Source of the DNA: JAGNHN01 sp964590645
Lineage (GTDB): Bacteria; Bacteroidota; Bacteroidia; Bacteroidales; JAGNHN01
Direction of reading: 5' to 3'
Assembly: GCA_964590645.1 (NCBI GenBank)
Contig: CAZPYJ010000015.1
Span: 1 to 64,000, forward strand
Length of the DNA: 64,000 nt
Shown: piece by piece, positions 50,840 to 59,922 of the stretch
How positions within the stretch are numbered: the stretch's first letter is position 1
Layout of the letters: each line of letters starts with the position of its first letter
Position numbers and translations under genes: made by a program
Notes under the pieces: model-generated
Databases searched by the model: none
The model's input: the letters and a program-made list of their open reading frames with translations, nothing else
What the model was told of the DNA's origin: nothing

Positions 50840-51469
50840 ATGTCAGGAATTATCGGGAAAAAAATAGGAATGACCAGCGTCTATGACGCCGACGGGAAGA
50901 ATATTCCCTGTACGGTAATCCAGGCTGGTCCGTGTTATGTTACCCAGGTACGCACCAAAGACAAGGATGGTTATGATGCCATTCAACTTGCCTTCGATGA
51001 AAAGAAGGAAAAGCATACCAGCCGTGCCGAAATGGGCCATTTCAAGAAAGCAGGCGTAAGCCCTAAACGCTATGTTGCCGAATTCAGCAGGTTTGAAGTT
51101 GGCCACCAGAAGAAGTTTGGCGATACCGTTACTGTGAGCGACTTTATTGAGGGTGAATACATCGATGTGGTAGGGATGAGCAAGGGAAAGGGATTTCAGG
51201 GTGTCGTTCGTCGTCACGGTTTCCGAGGGGTAGGCGATGCCACACACGGGCAGCACAACCGCCTGCGGGCCCCGGGAAGCCTGGGTGCCTCTTCATATCC
51301 CTCACGTGTTTTCAAAGGAATGAGAATGGCCGGACAGATGGGGAATAAACGCGTGAAGATGATCAACCTGCAGATTGTCCGCATCCTCCCGGAAGAAAAT
51401 TTACTGCTTGTCAAAGGTGCCGTACCCGGCCCCAATGGCGCATACGTAATTGTGGAAAGATGGAGCTAA
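50840..51469 (+). CDS. rplC: Ribosomal protein L3
   Basis: 50S protein near the peptidyl-transferase centre, 209 residues. The conserved IIGKKIGMTSVYD opening and the loop GQMGNKRVKMINLQIV, plus the RHGFRGVGDATHGQHNRLR region, are clear. It has one of the better Shine-Dalgarno-like sequences here (AAGGAGA). Its end overlaps rplD by 10 bases. Confidence 0.97.
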   Translation: MSGIIGKKIGMTSVYDADGKNIPCTVIQAGPCYVTQVRTKDKDGYDAIQLAFDEKKEKHTSRAEMGHFKKAGVSPKRYVAEFSRFEVGHQKKFGDTVTVSDFIEGEYIDVVGMSKGKGFQGVVRRHGFRGVGDATHGQHNRLRAPGSLGASSYPSRVFKGMRMAGQMGNKRVKMINLQIVRILPEENLLLVKGAVPGPNGAYVIVERWS

Positions 51470-52101
51470 CAGTATTTAATATCAAGGGTGAGAAAACGGC
51501 GAAGACCGTTAAGCTCAGCGATGGTGTTTTTGGGATTGAACCCAATGATCACGCTATCTGGCTGGATACCCGTCAGATTTTAGCAAATCGCCGCCAGGGT
51601 ACCCACGATACCACCGAGCGTGCTGATATTCAGGGAAGCACCAAAAAGATCAAAAGACAGAAAGGAACCGGTACAGCCCGTGCAGGTAGTATCAAATCGC
51701 CATTGTTCAGAGGCGGTGGCCGTGTTTTTGGCCCCCATCCCCGCGACTATTCCTTCAAGCTGAATAAAAAAGTGAAGCGCCTGGCCAGGCTGTCTGCCCT
51801 GAGTTACAAAGCAAAGGAGAATGAAATTGTGGTACTGGAGGATTTCAGCTTTGAGAAACCCCGGACCCGTGACTTTGCCGGTATACTGCAGGCCTTTGAA
51901 CTGACAGGAAAGAATGCACTGCTGGTCATCAGAGATACCGATTTGAACCTGGTTCTCTCAGCCCGCAACATTCAGAAAGCCCGGATCAGCCGTGCCCGCG
52001 ATCTGAATACCTATGAAATTCTGAAAGCCCGAAAGTTGCTCATTACTGAGAGCTCTGTGGCAGAGATAGAACAGGTACTTGGAAAAGTTGTTGCCGAATA
52101 A
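51460..52101 (+). CDS. rplD: Ribosomal protein L4
   Basis: 50S exit-tunnel protein, 213 residues, with a long internal loop (STKKIKRQKGTGTARAGS) that reaches into the tunnel. The start lies inside the rplC end (10-base overlap), which suggests coupled translation. In E. coli L4 represses its own operon; whether that holds here is unknown. Confidence 0.97.
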   Translation: MELTVFNIKGEKTAKTVKLSDGVFGIEPNDHAIWLDTRQILANRRQGTHDTTERADIQGSTKKIKRQKGTGTARAGSIKSPLFRGGGRVFGPHPRDYSFKLNKKVKRLARLSALSYKAKENEIVVLEDFSFEKPRTRDFAGILQAFELTGKNALLVIRDTDLNLVLSARNIQKARISRARDLNTYEILKARKLLITESSVAEIEQVLGKVVAE

Positions 52102-52119
52102 TAAAGAAAGGACAAGGAA

Positions 52120-52410
52120 ATGGATATCATTCTGAAGCCGGTAATTACGGAAAAGATGACAGGGATCAGCGAAAAGCTGAACCAGTATGGTTTTATCGTC
52201 CGTAAAGAGGCCAGCAAAGACCAGATCAAGAGAGCCATTGAAGAGCTTTATGATGTTAAGGTCACTGGCGTTAGCACAATGCGGTATTCCGGAAAGAATC
52301 GCTCAAGATTTACCAAAAGCGGTTTTATAGCCGGGCGAACTGCAACCTACAAGAAAGCCATCATTAGTGTGGCTGAAGGAGAAACGATTGATTTTTACAG
52401 CAATATCTGA
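52120..52410 (+). CDS. rplW: Ribosomal protein L23
   Basis: Exit-tunnel rim protein that docks trigger factor and SRP, 96 residues. The opening IILKPVITEKM and the helix IKRAIEELYDVKVTGVSTM are typical. It lies 18 bases after rplD. Confidence 0.97.
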   Translation: MDIILKPVITEKMTGISEKLNQYGFIVRKEASKDQIKRAIEELYDVKVTGVSTMRYSGKNRSRFTKSGFIAGRTATYKKAIISVAEGETIDFYSNI

Positions 52411-52416
52411 TCATAA

Positions 52417-53241
52417 ATGGCTTTAAAGAAATTCAAACCGACCACTTCAAGTCAGCGCTTTAAAATCATCAGTGCATTTGATGATGTGACGACTGCACAG
52501 CCGGAAAAGAGCCTTTTGGCCCCCCAGAAGCGTTCCGGTGGAAGGAATAATGACGGCAAAATGACGGTTCGCTACCTCGGTGGCGGTCACAAGCAGAAGT
52601 ACAGGATTATTGATTTTAAAAGGGAGAAGGAAAATATTCCTGCCGTGGTGAAAACCATAGAGTATGATCCCAACCGTACTTCCCGCATTGCACTGCTGAC
52701 ATACGCTGACGGGGAAAAACGCTATATCGTTGCACCCCACGGACTGAAGGTCGGGCAGGAAGTCCTTGCAGGTAAAGGCGTCGCTCCCAATGTGGGCAAT
52801 ACCCTTTACCTGAGTGAGATCCCTTTCGGTACCATCATTCATAACGTGGAATTGCGCCCGGGCCAGGGAGCCAAAATGGCACGCAGTGCCGGTTCCTACG
52901 CCCAGCTGATGTCGCGAGATGGCAAGTTTGCCGTGATCAAACTGCCCAGCGGGGAAACCCGGATGATCCTGCAAACCTGCAAGGCTACCGTGGGTATGGT
53001 TTCCAATATCGACCACAGCCTCGAGGTTTCCGGTAAGGCCGGCCGTTCACGCTGGCTGGGCCGTCGCCCCAGAACAAGAGGAGTAGCAATGAACCCGGTT
53101 GACCATCCAATGGGCGGGGGTGAAGGCAGGGCCTCAGGAGGACACCCGCGCTCACGTAAAGGATTGCCAGCCAAGGGATACAAAACCCGTAAGCCTAAAA
53201 AGGCCTCGGATAAGTACATCATTGAGAAACGCAAAAAGTAA
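52417..53241 (+). CDS. rplB: Ribosomal protein L2
   Basis: Core 50S protein required for subunit joining and peptidyl transfer, 274 residues. The conserved C-terminal segment MNPVDHPMGGGEGRASGG, including the functionally important His, is intact. It begins 6 bases after rplW. Confidence 0.98.
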   Translation: MALKKFKPTTSSQRFKIISAFDDVTTAQPEKSLLAPQKRSGGRNNDGKMTVRYLGGGHKQKYRIIDFKREKENIPAVVKTIEYDPNRTSRIALLTYADGEKRYIVAPHGLKVGQEVLAGKGVAPNVGNTLYLSEIPFGTIIHNVELRPGQGAKMARSAGSYAQLMSRDGKFAVIKLPSGETRMILQTCKATVGMVSNIDHSLEVSGKAGRSRWLGRRPRTRGVAMNPVDHPMGGGEGRASGGHPRSRKGLPAKGYKTRKPKKASDKYIIEKRKK

Positions 53242-53290
53242 GCCTGTGCTGAAAGAGGCATAAGGATAAACAAGATAAAAGCATAGCACA

Positions 53291-53563
53291 ATGAGCCGTT
53301 CGCTGAAAAAAGGACCCTATATCCACTACAAACTCGAGCAGAGAGTGCAAGAGGCCATCGATGGCAAACGCAAAGGGGTGATCAAAACCTGGTCGCGCGC
53401 TTCAGTAATCTCTCCGGATTTTGTTGGACAAACCATCGCGGTACACAACGGAAACAAATTCATCCCTGTGTATGTCACAGAGAATATGGTAGGCCACAAA
53501 CTGGGGGAATTCGCCCCGACACGGAACTTCCGTGGCCACGCCGGTGATAAGAAGAAAAAATAA
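53291..53563 (+). CDS. rpsS: Ribosomal protein S19
   Basis: 30S head protein near the A and P sites, 90 residues. The opening SRSLKKGPYIHYKLE and the conserved MVGHKLGEFAPTRNFRGHAG are present. It follows rplB after 49 bases. Confidence 0.98.
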   Translation: MSRSLKKGPYIHYKLEQRVQEAIDGKRKGVIKTWSRASVISPDFVGQTIAVHNGNKFIPVYVTENMVGHKLGEFAPTRNFRGHAGDKKKK

Positions 53564-53580
53564 GCATAAGATTCAGACCA

Positions 53581-54036
53581 ATGGGAGTACGTAAAAGAAT
53601 ACGGGCCGAGGAACGCAAAGAGGCAAAAAAGACACAGTACTTTGCCCGCCTTAATAATTGTCCTACCTCACCCAGAAAAATGCGCCTGGTGGCCGACCTG
53701 GTGCGGGGCAAAGATGTGGAAGAAGCCCTGAATATCCTGAAATTCACCAATAAGGAAGCCGCCGGACGGGTCTACAAACTCTTGCTTTCCGCCATCGCCA
53801 ACTGGCAAGCGAAGAATGAAGGCGTCAGGATGGAAGAAAGCGAGCTCTATGTGAAGGAGATCAGCGTAGATGGCGGAAGGGTACTGAAACGGATCCAACC
53901 GGCTCCGCAAGGCCGTGCCCATCGTATCCGCAAGCCCAGCAATCACGTGACCCTGGTTCTGGGTGACCGTCTTACGGCCGATACAGTCCTGGACAATACC
54001 CCGGAAATGGAACCGGCTGAAGAAGATAATAACTAA
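53581..54036 (+). CDS. rplV: Ribosomal protein L22 with acidic C-terminal extension
   Basis: 50S tunnel protein. The core (LNNCPTSPRKMRLVADLVRG and the loop RAHRIRKPSNHVT) is standard, but the 151-residue protein exceeds the usual ~110. The extra residues form a C-terminal acidic tail (PEMEPAEEDNN) and a short N-terminal extension, as seen in Bacteroidota. Confidence 0.96.
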   Translation: MGVRKRIRAEERKEAKKTQYFARLNNCPTSPRKMRLVADLVRGKDVEEALNILKFTNKEAAGRVYKLLLSAIANWQAKNEGVRMEESELYVKEISVDGGRVLKRIQPAPQGRAHRIRKPSNHVTLVLGDRLTADTVLDNTPEMEPAEEDNN

Positions 54037-54061
54037 TTGATGAATTCAAGAGCATAACTGA

Positions 54062-54805
54062 ATGGGACAAAAAACAAATCCGATAGGCAACCGACTGGGT
54101 ATTATCCGGGGTTGGGACTCAAATTGGTTTGGTGGACAGAATTTCGGCCCCAAGCTGATGGAGGATGATAAAATCCGTAAATACCTGAACGCCCGTCTGG
54201 CCAAAGCCGGCATTGCCAAGATCATCATAGAGCGTACGCTCAAGCTGGTTACGGTAACCATCGAAACGGCCCGCCCGGGAATCATTATCGGTAAAGGGGG
54301 TCAGGAGGTGGATAAGCTCAAGGAAGAGCTCAAGAAACTGACTAAAAAAGAGGTGCAGATCAATATTTCTGAGATCAAGCGCCCCGAGCTGGATGCCAGT
54401 ATTGTGGCAAGCAGCATTGCGCGCCAGATCGAAGGACGTGTGTCTTATCGCCGTGCGATTAAAATGGCCATCGCTTCTTCAATGCGTATGGGAGCAGAAG
54501 GAATAAAAGTACTGATCTCAGGCCGTCTGGGAGGTGCTGAAATGGCCAGGAATGAACAATATAAAGACGGACGTATTCCACTGCATACCCTTCGTGCCGA
54601 TATTGATTATGCCATCAACGAAGCGCATACTACCTACGGACGCATCGGGGTCAAAGTTTGGATATGCAAAGGTGAGATTTACGGCAAACCTGATCTTTCA
54701 CCCACAGTTGCAGCACAAAGCCGCAGTGGACGTAATGCCGGCCCAAGAGGCGGAAACCAGCCTCGCGGCGGTCGTGGAACCGGCCGGGACAGGGGACGCA
54801 GATAA
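54062..54805 (+). CDS. rpsC: Ribosomal protein S3
   Basis: mRNA-entry protein of the 30S subunit, 247 residues, with a type II KH domain (GIIIGKGGQEVDKL). The C-terminal ~30 residues are a Gly/Arg-rich tail (GRNAGPRGGNQPRGGRG) that likely binds rRNA. Confidence 0.97.
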   Translation: MGQKTNPIGNRLGIIRGWDSNWFGGQNFGPKLMEDDKIRKYLNARLAKAGIAKIIIERTLKLVTVTIETARPGIIIGKGGQEVDKLKEELKKLTKKEVQINISEIKRPELDASIVASSIARQIEGRVSYRRAIKMAIASSMRMGAEGIKVLISGRLGGAEMARNEQYKDGRIPLHTLRADIDYAINEAHTTYGRIGVKVWICKGEIYGKPDLSPTVAAQSRSGRNAGPRGGNQPRGGRGTGRDRGRR

Positions 54806-54838
54806 AGAGTATTAATCATTGATGGATCATAGAGAGCT

Positions 54839-55261
54839 ATGTTACAGCCTAAGAAAACCAAATACAGAAAGCAGCAAAAGGGCAAGATGAAAGGCAACTC
54901 GATGCGGGGCAATCAACTCGCATTCGGTTCCTTCGGGATTAAAACCCTGGAAGAGGCCTGGCTCACCGGACGCCAGATCGAAGCTGCCCGTCAGGCCGTT
55001 ACGCGTTATATGAAACGTGAAGGCCAGATATGGATTCGTATCTTTCCTGATAAGCCCGTTACCAAAAAACCCGCTGAGGTGCGTATGGGTAAAGGGAAAG
55101 GAGCTCCGGAATACTTTGTAGCCAGGGTATCCCCCGGACGCATTCTGTTCGAGGCCGAAGGTGTGCCCCTGGAAATTGCCAAAGAAGCCCTGCGCCTGGC
55201 TGCACAGAAATTACCCGTGACGACTAAATTCGTTCTGAGAAGAGACTACGTTGAAGAATAA
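54839..55261 (+). CDS. rplP: Ribosomal protein L16
   Basis: 50S protein at the A-site tRNA elbow, 140 residues. The basic opening MLQPKKTKYRKQQKGKMKG and the conserved GKGKGAPEYFVARVSPGRI are clear. Confidence 0.98.
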   Translation: MLQPKKTKYRKQQKGKMKGNSMRGNQLAFGSFGIKTLEEAWLTGRQIEAARQAVTRYMKREGQIWIRIFPDKPVTKKPAEVRMGKGKGAPEYFVARVSPGRILFEAEGVPLEIAKEALRLAAQKLPVTTKFVLRRDYVEE

Positions 55262-55275
55262 AATATCCCTGTAAG

Positions 55276-55479
55276 ATGAAGATGGAAGTGATTACTCAGC
55301 TCAGTGACGCTGATTTGTTTGAACGACTGGAAGCCGAACAGCAGCAAATGGTTCGCCTGCGGCTCAACCACGCGGTTTCCCCTCTGGAAAACCCGCATCA
55401 ACTGCAGGAAAGTCGCCAAAGCATTGCCCGGCTAAAAACGGAAATAAGGAAAAGGCAACTCGAGGGAGGACTTAAATAA
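55276..55479 (+). CDS. rpmC: Ribosomal protein L29
   Basis: Small helical-hairpin 50S protein near the tunnel exit, 67 residues. The second helix QLQESRQSIARLKTEIRKRQ is typical. It starts 14 bases after rplP. Confidence 0.96.
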   Translation: MKMEVITQLSDADLFERLEAEQQQMVRLRLNHAVSPLENPHQLQESRQSIARLKTEIRKRQLEGGLK

Positions 55480-55508
55480 GTCGCCAACTTGATAAAATAT
55501 CCATAGCG

Positions 55509-55763
55509 ATGGAAAGAAAAATCAGAAAAGAAAGAACAGGGACGGTCACCAGCAATAAAATGGATAAATCCATTGTGGTGATGGTTGAGCGTAAGGTTAA
55601 GCACCCGATGTACGGAAAGATCGTCAAAATGTCATCCCGTTTTATGGCACACGATGAAAAGAATGAGTGCAATATCGGGGATATGGTACGTATAGCAGAA
55701 ACACGCCCCCTGAGCAAGAATAAGAACTGGAGATTAGTCGAAATTCTTGAAAGAGCGAAGTAA
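55509..55763 (+). CDS. rpsQ: Ribosomal protein S17
   Basis: OB-fold 30S assembly protein, 84 residues. The pattern RTGTVTSNKMDKSIVVMVER and the closing RPLSKNKNWRLVEI are typical. rplN starts 2 bases after its stop. Confidence 0.97.
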   Translation: MERKIRKERTGTVTSNKMDKSIVVMVERKVKHPMYGKIVKMSSRFMAHDEKNECNIGDMVRIAETRPLSKNKNWRLVEILERAK

Positions 55764-55765
55764 TT

Positions 55766-56134
55766 ATGATACAGAAGGAATCACGTTGTGCTGTAGCAGA
55801 TAACAGCGGGGCAAAGGAAGTCCTTTGCATTAATGTCCTCGGTGGCAGCGGCCGTCGTTATGCCAGCATTGGAGATAAAATCGTATGCACGGTGAAAAGC
55901 GCCATTCCCTCCGGAAACATTAAGAAGGGTACGGTGGTTAAGGCCGTTGTGGTGCGCGTAAAGCAGGAAATCCGTCGTCCCGATGGATCCTATATTCGCT
56001 TCGACGACAATGCGGTGGTACTCCTGAACGCGGCAGGCGAAATGATGGGCACACGTATTTTCGGGCCTGTAGCCCGTGAATTGCGCGACAAAAAATATAT
56101 GAAGATTGTATCCCTGGCACCCGAGGTGCTCTAA
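55766..56134 (+). CDS. rplN: Ribosomal protein L14
   Basis: 50S interface protein, 122 residues. The start MIQKESRCAVADNSGAKEV and ARELRDKKYMKIVSLAPEVL at the end are characteristic. Confidence 0.98.
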   Translation: MIQKESRCAVADNSGAKEVLCINVLGGSGRRYASIGDKIVCTVKSAIPSGNIKKGTVVKAVVVRVKQEIRRPDGSYIRFDDNAVVLLNAAGEMMGTRIFGPVARELRDKKYMKIVSLAPEVL

Positions 56135-56138
56135 GATA

Positions 56139-56471
56139 ATGAATGCTATGCAAAAGAAGCTGCACATTAAGAAAGGCGACAACGTAATGGTTATTGCGGG
56201 CGAAAGCAAAGGCCGGCAGGGAAAAGTCCTGGTACTCAATACTAAAAAAGAGACCGCCATTGTGGAAGGACTGAACCTGGTATCCAAGCATACCCGCCCC
56301 AATGCTGAAAACCCCCAGGGTGGCATCCTCAAGAAAGAGGCCCCCATCCGTTTGTCCAACCTGATGCTGATCGATGGTGCCGGGAACCCTACCCGCATCG
56401 GCAGAAAAATAGATGAGAAAACCGGGAAGCTTGTTCGCTATTCCAAAAAATCAGGGGAGGTTATCAAGTGA
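56139..56471 (+). CDS. rplX: Ribosomal protein L24
   Basis: Assembly initiator of the 50S subunit with a KOW motif (HIKKGDNVMVIAGESKGRQG). I chose the ATG at 56139, 4 bases after the rplN stop; the ATG at 56148 is also possible. A longer frame reaching back to 56106 would overlap rplN and is unlikely. About 110 residues. Confidence 0.95.
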   Translation: MNAMQKKLHIKKGDNVMVIAGESKGRQGKVLVLNTKKETAIVEGLNLVSKHTRPNAENPQGGILKKEAPIRLSNLMLIDGAGNPTRIGRKIDEKTGKLVRYSKKSGEVIK

Positions 56472-57028
56472 TGAAATATACACCACGACTGAAAGAAAAG
56501 TACCAGCAGGAAATTCTTCCTGCCCTGGTCAAACAGTTTGGCTACACCAGCGTAATGCAGGCCCCAAAACTGGTGAAAATTGTGCTGAATCAAGGAGTTG
56601 GCGGAGGCATTGCCGATAAGAAACTCATTGAAACAGCCGTGCAGGAAATGAGCCTGATCGCAGGACAGAAAGCCGTGATGTCGGTATCCAAAAAAGACGT
56701 ATCGAACTTTAAGCTTCGCCGTGGAATGCCCATCGGCTCCAGGGTGACCCTGCGCAAAGATCAGATGTACGAATTCCTGGATCGCCTAATCAGCGTAGCT
56801 ATTCCCCGTATCCGCGACTTCCGTGGGGTGAACGACCGCGGTTTTGATGGCCGTGGCAACTTTACGATGGGCATCACAGAGCAGATCATATTTCCAGAGA
56901 TCGATCTGGATAAAGTAAATAAGATCAATGGAATGGACATCACTTTTGTGACCACTGCCCAGACCGACAAAGAAGCACACGCCCTGCTGAAAGAATTTGG
57001 AATTCCATTTAAAAAACCGAATGCATAA
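56471..57028 (+). CDS. rplE: Ribosomal protein L5
   Basis: 50S central-protuberance protein that binds 5S rRNA, 185 residues. The ATG at 56471 overlaps the rplX stop by one base; a GTG one codon upstream is in frame. The conserved GVGGGIADKK and IPRIRDFRGV are present. Confidence 0.96.
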   Translation: MKYTPRLKEKYQQEILPALVKQFGYTSVMQAPKLVKIVLNQGVGGGIADKKLIETAVQEMSLIAGQKAVMSVSKKDVSNFKLRRGMPIGSRVTLRKDQMYEFLDRLISVAIPRIRDFRGVNDRGFDGRGNFTMGITEQIIFPEIDLDKVNKINGMDITFVTTAQTDKEAHALLKEFGIPFKKPNA

Positions 57029-57297
57029 TGGCTAAGGAATCAATTAAAGCAAGAGAAAGAAAGAGGGAAGAAATGGTTGCCCGCTACGCTGAAAAGCGTC
57101 AAGCCCTCAAGGATGCCGGCGACTGGACCGCCCTGCAAAAGTTACCGAAGAATTCTTCTCCGGTACGATTGCATAACCGCTGCCAATTGACTGGCAGGCC
57201 CAAAGGGTATATGCGCCAGTTCGGGATTTCCAGGATCAATTTCCGTGAGATGGCCCTGAAAGGATTGATCCCCGGCGTAAAGAAAGCGAGCTGGTAA
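57028..57297 (+). CDS. rpsN: Ribosomal protein S14, zinc-free long form
   Basis: 30S head protein, 89 residues, of the longer C-minus type: the C-terminal region NRCQLTGRPKGYMRQFGISR has one Cys where the zinc form has two CxxC pairs. The start overlaps the rplE stop by one base. Confidence 0.97.
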   Translation: MAKESIKARERKREEMVARYAEKRQALKDAGDWTALQKLPKNSSPVRLHNRCQLTGRPKGYMRQFGISRINFREMALKGLIPGVKKASW

Positions 57298-57319
57298 TTA
57301 AGAGATAATTGTTATTAAT

Positions 57320-57718
57320 ATGAATACAGATCCAATTGCAGATTATTTGACCCGAGTGCGGAATGCCATCCAGGCTAACCACCGTGTCGTGGAGATTCCT
57401 TCAAGTAAGGTAAAGCAGGAAATGACCCGAATTCTGTTTGAAAAAGGGTATATCCTGAATTATAAATTTGAAGAGGATAGCTTTCCTGCCAAGATCAAAA
57501 TCGCTTTGAAATATCATCCGGTAAGCAAGATCCCTGCTATCACTAAACTGGAGAGGGTGAGCAGGCCAGGTTTGAGGCAGTATGTGAATGCCACCGAACT
57601 GCCTCGCGTGCTCAACGGGCTGGGTGTCGCCATCATCTCTACATCTCAGGGATTGATGACAGATAAAGAAGCCCGGGTTAAGCATATTGGAGGCGAGGTT
57701 TTGTGTTACGTCAGCTAA
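57320..57718 (+). CDS. rpsH: Ribosomal protein S8
   Basis: 16S central-domain binder, 132 residues. The opening DPIADYLTRVRNAI and the C-terminal GLGVAIISTSQGLMTDKEAR with GGEVLCYV are characteristic. In E. coli S8 regulates the spc operon; not shown here. Confidence 0.98.
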   Translation: MNTDPIADYLTRVRNAIQANHRVVEIPSSKVKQEMTRILFEKGYILNYKFEEDSFPAKIKIALKYHPVSKIPAITKLERVSRPGLRQYVNATELPRVLNGLGVAIISTSQGLMTDKEARVKHIGGEVLCYVS

Positions 57719-57736
57719 AGAAAGAGGAGAAAATCA

Positions 57737-58291
57737 ATGTCACGAATTGGAAAACTTCCCATAAGCCTACCCGCCGGAGTGCAGGTTAAAGTCTCTGACG
57801 ACAATGTAGTCAGCGTGAAAGGTAAACTGGGGGAACTGCAACAGGCAATAGACCCGGGCATCAGCCTGGAGGTAGAGAATGATACCCTTGTGCTGGATCG
57901 GGCAACCGAATCCAAGGACCACAGATCCAAACACGGCCTTTACCGCGCCCTGCTCAACAATATGGTCGTGGGCGTTTCAGAAGGCTATACCACAGTACTG
58001 GAACTGGTTGGCGTAGGTTACCGCGCCCAACTGGAGGGTAACCTCTTAGACCTTTCCCTGGGTTATTCACACCATATATACCTTCAGCTTCCCCCGGAGG
58101 TTAGTTGTGAAACGACTGCCGAAAGAGGAAAGAATCCCACGATTATCCTCAAGTCCATCGATAAACAACTGTTGGGCCAGGTGGCAGCCAAAATTCGCTC
58201 CCTGCGTAAACCTGAACCATACAAGGGTAAAGGTATCCGTTACAAGGGCGAAGTGGTGCGCAAAAAAGCAGGAAAATCGGCTGAAAAATAA
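57737..58291 (+). CDS. rplF: Ribosomal protein L6
   Basis: 50S protein near the factor-binding centre, 184 residues in two related domains. The opening SRIGKLPISLPAGVQVK and the closing YKGKGIRYKGEVVRKKAGK are typical. Confidence 0.97.
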   Translation: MSRIGKLPISLPAGVQVKVSDDNVVSVKGKLGELQQAIDPGISLEVENDTLVLDRATESKDHRSKHGLYRALLNNMVVGVSEGYTTVLELVGVGYRAQLEGNLLDLSLGYSHHIYLQLPPEVSCETTAERGKNPTIILKSIDKQLLGQVAAKIRSLRKPEPYKGKGIRYKGEVVRKKAGKSAEK

Positions 58292-58337
58292 GATCAGGCT
58301 TAAGCCATTTAAGGATGTATTATTAAAGATCAGTAAA

Positions 58338-58706
58338 ATGCTTAAAAAAATTAAAAGCAAGAAAGCATACCGGAGGAAAAGAATCCATTTTCGGATCCGC
58401 CGGACCCTCGCAGGAAGAACAGATTGTCCCAGATTATCTGTATTCCGAAGTAATAAAGACATTTATGTTCAACTGATTGATGATAGTGAAGGGAAAACCC
58501 TCGCCTCTTCTTCATCCAGGGAAAAAGAAATCCAGGATATGAAGGGAAATAAATCGGATAAGGCTGCCCAGGTAGGAAAAGCCATTGCTGCAAAAGCCAG
58601 GGAAATTGGAATAGAGCAGGTGGTATTTGATCGTGGCGGTTATTTATACCACGGAAGAATCAAATCACTGGCCGATGGTGCCAGGGAAGGCGGTCTTAAA
58701 TTCTAA
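58338..58706 (+). CDS. rplR: Ribosomal protein L18
   Basis: 5S rRNA-binding 50S protein, 122 residues. The ATG at 58338 gives the canonical MLKKIKSKKAYRRKRIHFRI opening; the frame stays open further upstream inside rplF, but that part has no L18 similarity. The C-terminal ADGAREGGLKF is conserved. Confidence 0.96.
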   Translation: MLKKIKSKKAYRRKRIHFRIRRTLAGRTDCPRLSVFRSNKDIYVQLIDDSEGKTLASSSSREKEIQDMKGNKSDKAAQVGKAIAAKAREIGIEQVVFDRGGYLYHGRIKSLADGAREGGLKF

Positions 58707-58718
58707 GCAGAGCGGATT

Positions 58719-59237
58719 ATGGCAAATGTGAACGTGAAAAAAGTAAAATCCAGCGAAATCGAATTCAAAGATAAGCTGGTGAGCATTCAACGTGTGACCA
58801 AGGTGACCAAGGGTGGTCGGACCTTCAGTTTCTCTGCAATCGTAGTGGTTGGGAATGAGAACGGTGTGGTAGGACACGGCCTGGGAAAGGCAAAGGAAGT
58901 AACCGCTGCCATCGCCAAGGGTGTGGATGATGCCAAGAAGAACCTCATCAGGGTTCCCATCTATAAAGGCACCATCCCCCATTCTGAAACCGGTAAATAC
59001 AGTGGTGCTGAGGTGTTCATCAAACCAGCCGCTCCGGGAACCGGGGTAATCGCCGGCGGTGCTATGCGTGCCGTACTCGAGAGTGTTGGGGTGAAGGACG
59101 TTTTGGCAAAATCCAAAGGCTCATCCAATCCACACTCTGTCGTTAAGGCCACCATCAATGCCCTGGCTCAAATGCGCGACCCATATACCGTAGCACAGGT
59201 GCGGGGCGTGGAACTGGATAAAGTGTTTAATGGTTAA
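58719..59237 (+). CDS. rpsE: Ribosomal protein S5
   Basis: 30S accuracy protein at the mRNA entry, 172 residues. The double-stranded-RNA-binding fold segment VTKGGRTFSFSAIVVVGN and the loop AAPGTGVIAGGAMRAVLE are typical. Confidence 0.98.
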   Translation: MANVNVKKVKSSEIEFKDKLVSIQRVTKVTKGGRTFSFSAIVVVGNENGVVGHGLGKAKEVTAAIAKGVDDAKKNLIRVPIYKGTIPHSETGKYSGAEVFIKPAAPGTGVIAGGAMRAVLESVGVKDVLAKSKGSSNPHSVVKATINALAQMRDPYTVAQVRGVELDKVFNG

Positions 59238-59263
59238 TTCCCGGCAGGAAATAAGTTGCAGCA

Positions 59264-59449
59264 ATGAAGAAACTCAAACTAAAGCAGGTACGCAGTGGCA
59301 TAGGCCAGACCCTGCGTCAGAAAAGAACCCTTCAGGCACTGGGTTTCAGAAGAATGGAACAGGTCATAGAAGTGGAAGCAAATCCCCAGATTCTGGGAAT
59401 GGTTGAGAAGGTAAGACACCTGATCAGGATTGAAGAAATTGAGGCGTAA
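59264..59449 (+). CDS. rpmD: Ribosomal protein L30
   Basis: Small 50S protein, 61 residues: KLKLKQVRSGIGQTLRQKRT leads to LGFRRMEQVIEVEANPQILG and MVEKVRHLIRIEEIE. In its usual place between rpsE and rplO. Confidence 0.96.
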   Translation: MKKLKLKQVRSGIGQTLRQKRTLQALGFRRMEQVIEVEANPQILGMVEKVRHLIRIEEIEA

Positions 59450-59469
59450 ACAGACGAAAAACAAACAAT

Positions 59470-59922
59470 ATGGACCTTAGTAATCTTAAACCGGCCAAGG
59501 GCGCTACCCATAAAAGTAAGCGCATCGGTCGCGGACAAGGCTCAGGCAAAGGCGGCACCTCCACACGTGGGCATAAAGGCGCACAGTCGCGTTCAGGCTA
59601 TAGCAGCAAAGCTGGCTTTGAAGGTGGACAAATGCCGCTTTATCGCCGTATCCCCAAATTTGGTTTCAAGAACCTGCGCCGGGTAGCATATCACGGAATC
59701 AACCTGGATACGCTGCAAAAATTGGCCGATCTGAAGCAGATCACCGACATCACGGTGGATGTTCTGGTGGCCAATGGCCTGGCAGATAAAAAAGACCGGG
59801 TTAAGATCCTGGGACGGGGTGAACTGACGAGTAAACTGAATATATCGGCTCACGCCTTCTCTGCCAGTGCACAGAAAGCGATTGAAGCTCAAGAAGGAAC
59901 GGTGACAAAAATTGACGCTTAA
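59470..59922 (+). CDS. rplO: Ribosomal protein L15
   Basis: 50S assembly protein, 150 residues. The Gly/Arg-rich N-terminus (KRIGRGQGSGKGGTSTRGHK) and GFEGGQMPLYRRIPKFGF are characteristic. The secY start overlaps its stop by one base. Confidence 0.98.
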   Translation: MDLSNLKPAKGATHKSKRIGRGQGSGKGGTSTRGHKGAQSRSGYSSKAGFEGGQMPLYRRIPKFGFKNLRRVAYHGINLDTLQKLADLKQITDITVDVLVANGLADKKDRVKILGRGELTSKLNISAHAFSASAQKAIEAQEGTVTKIDA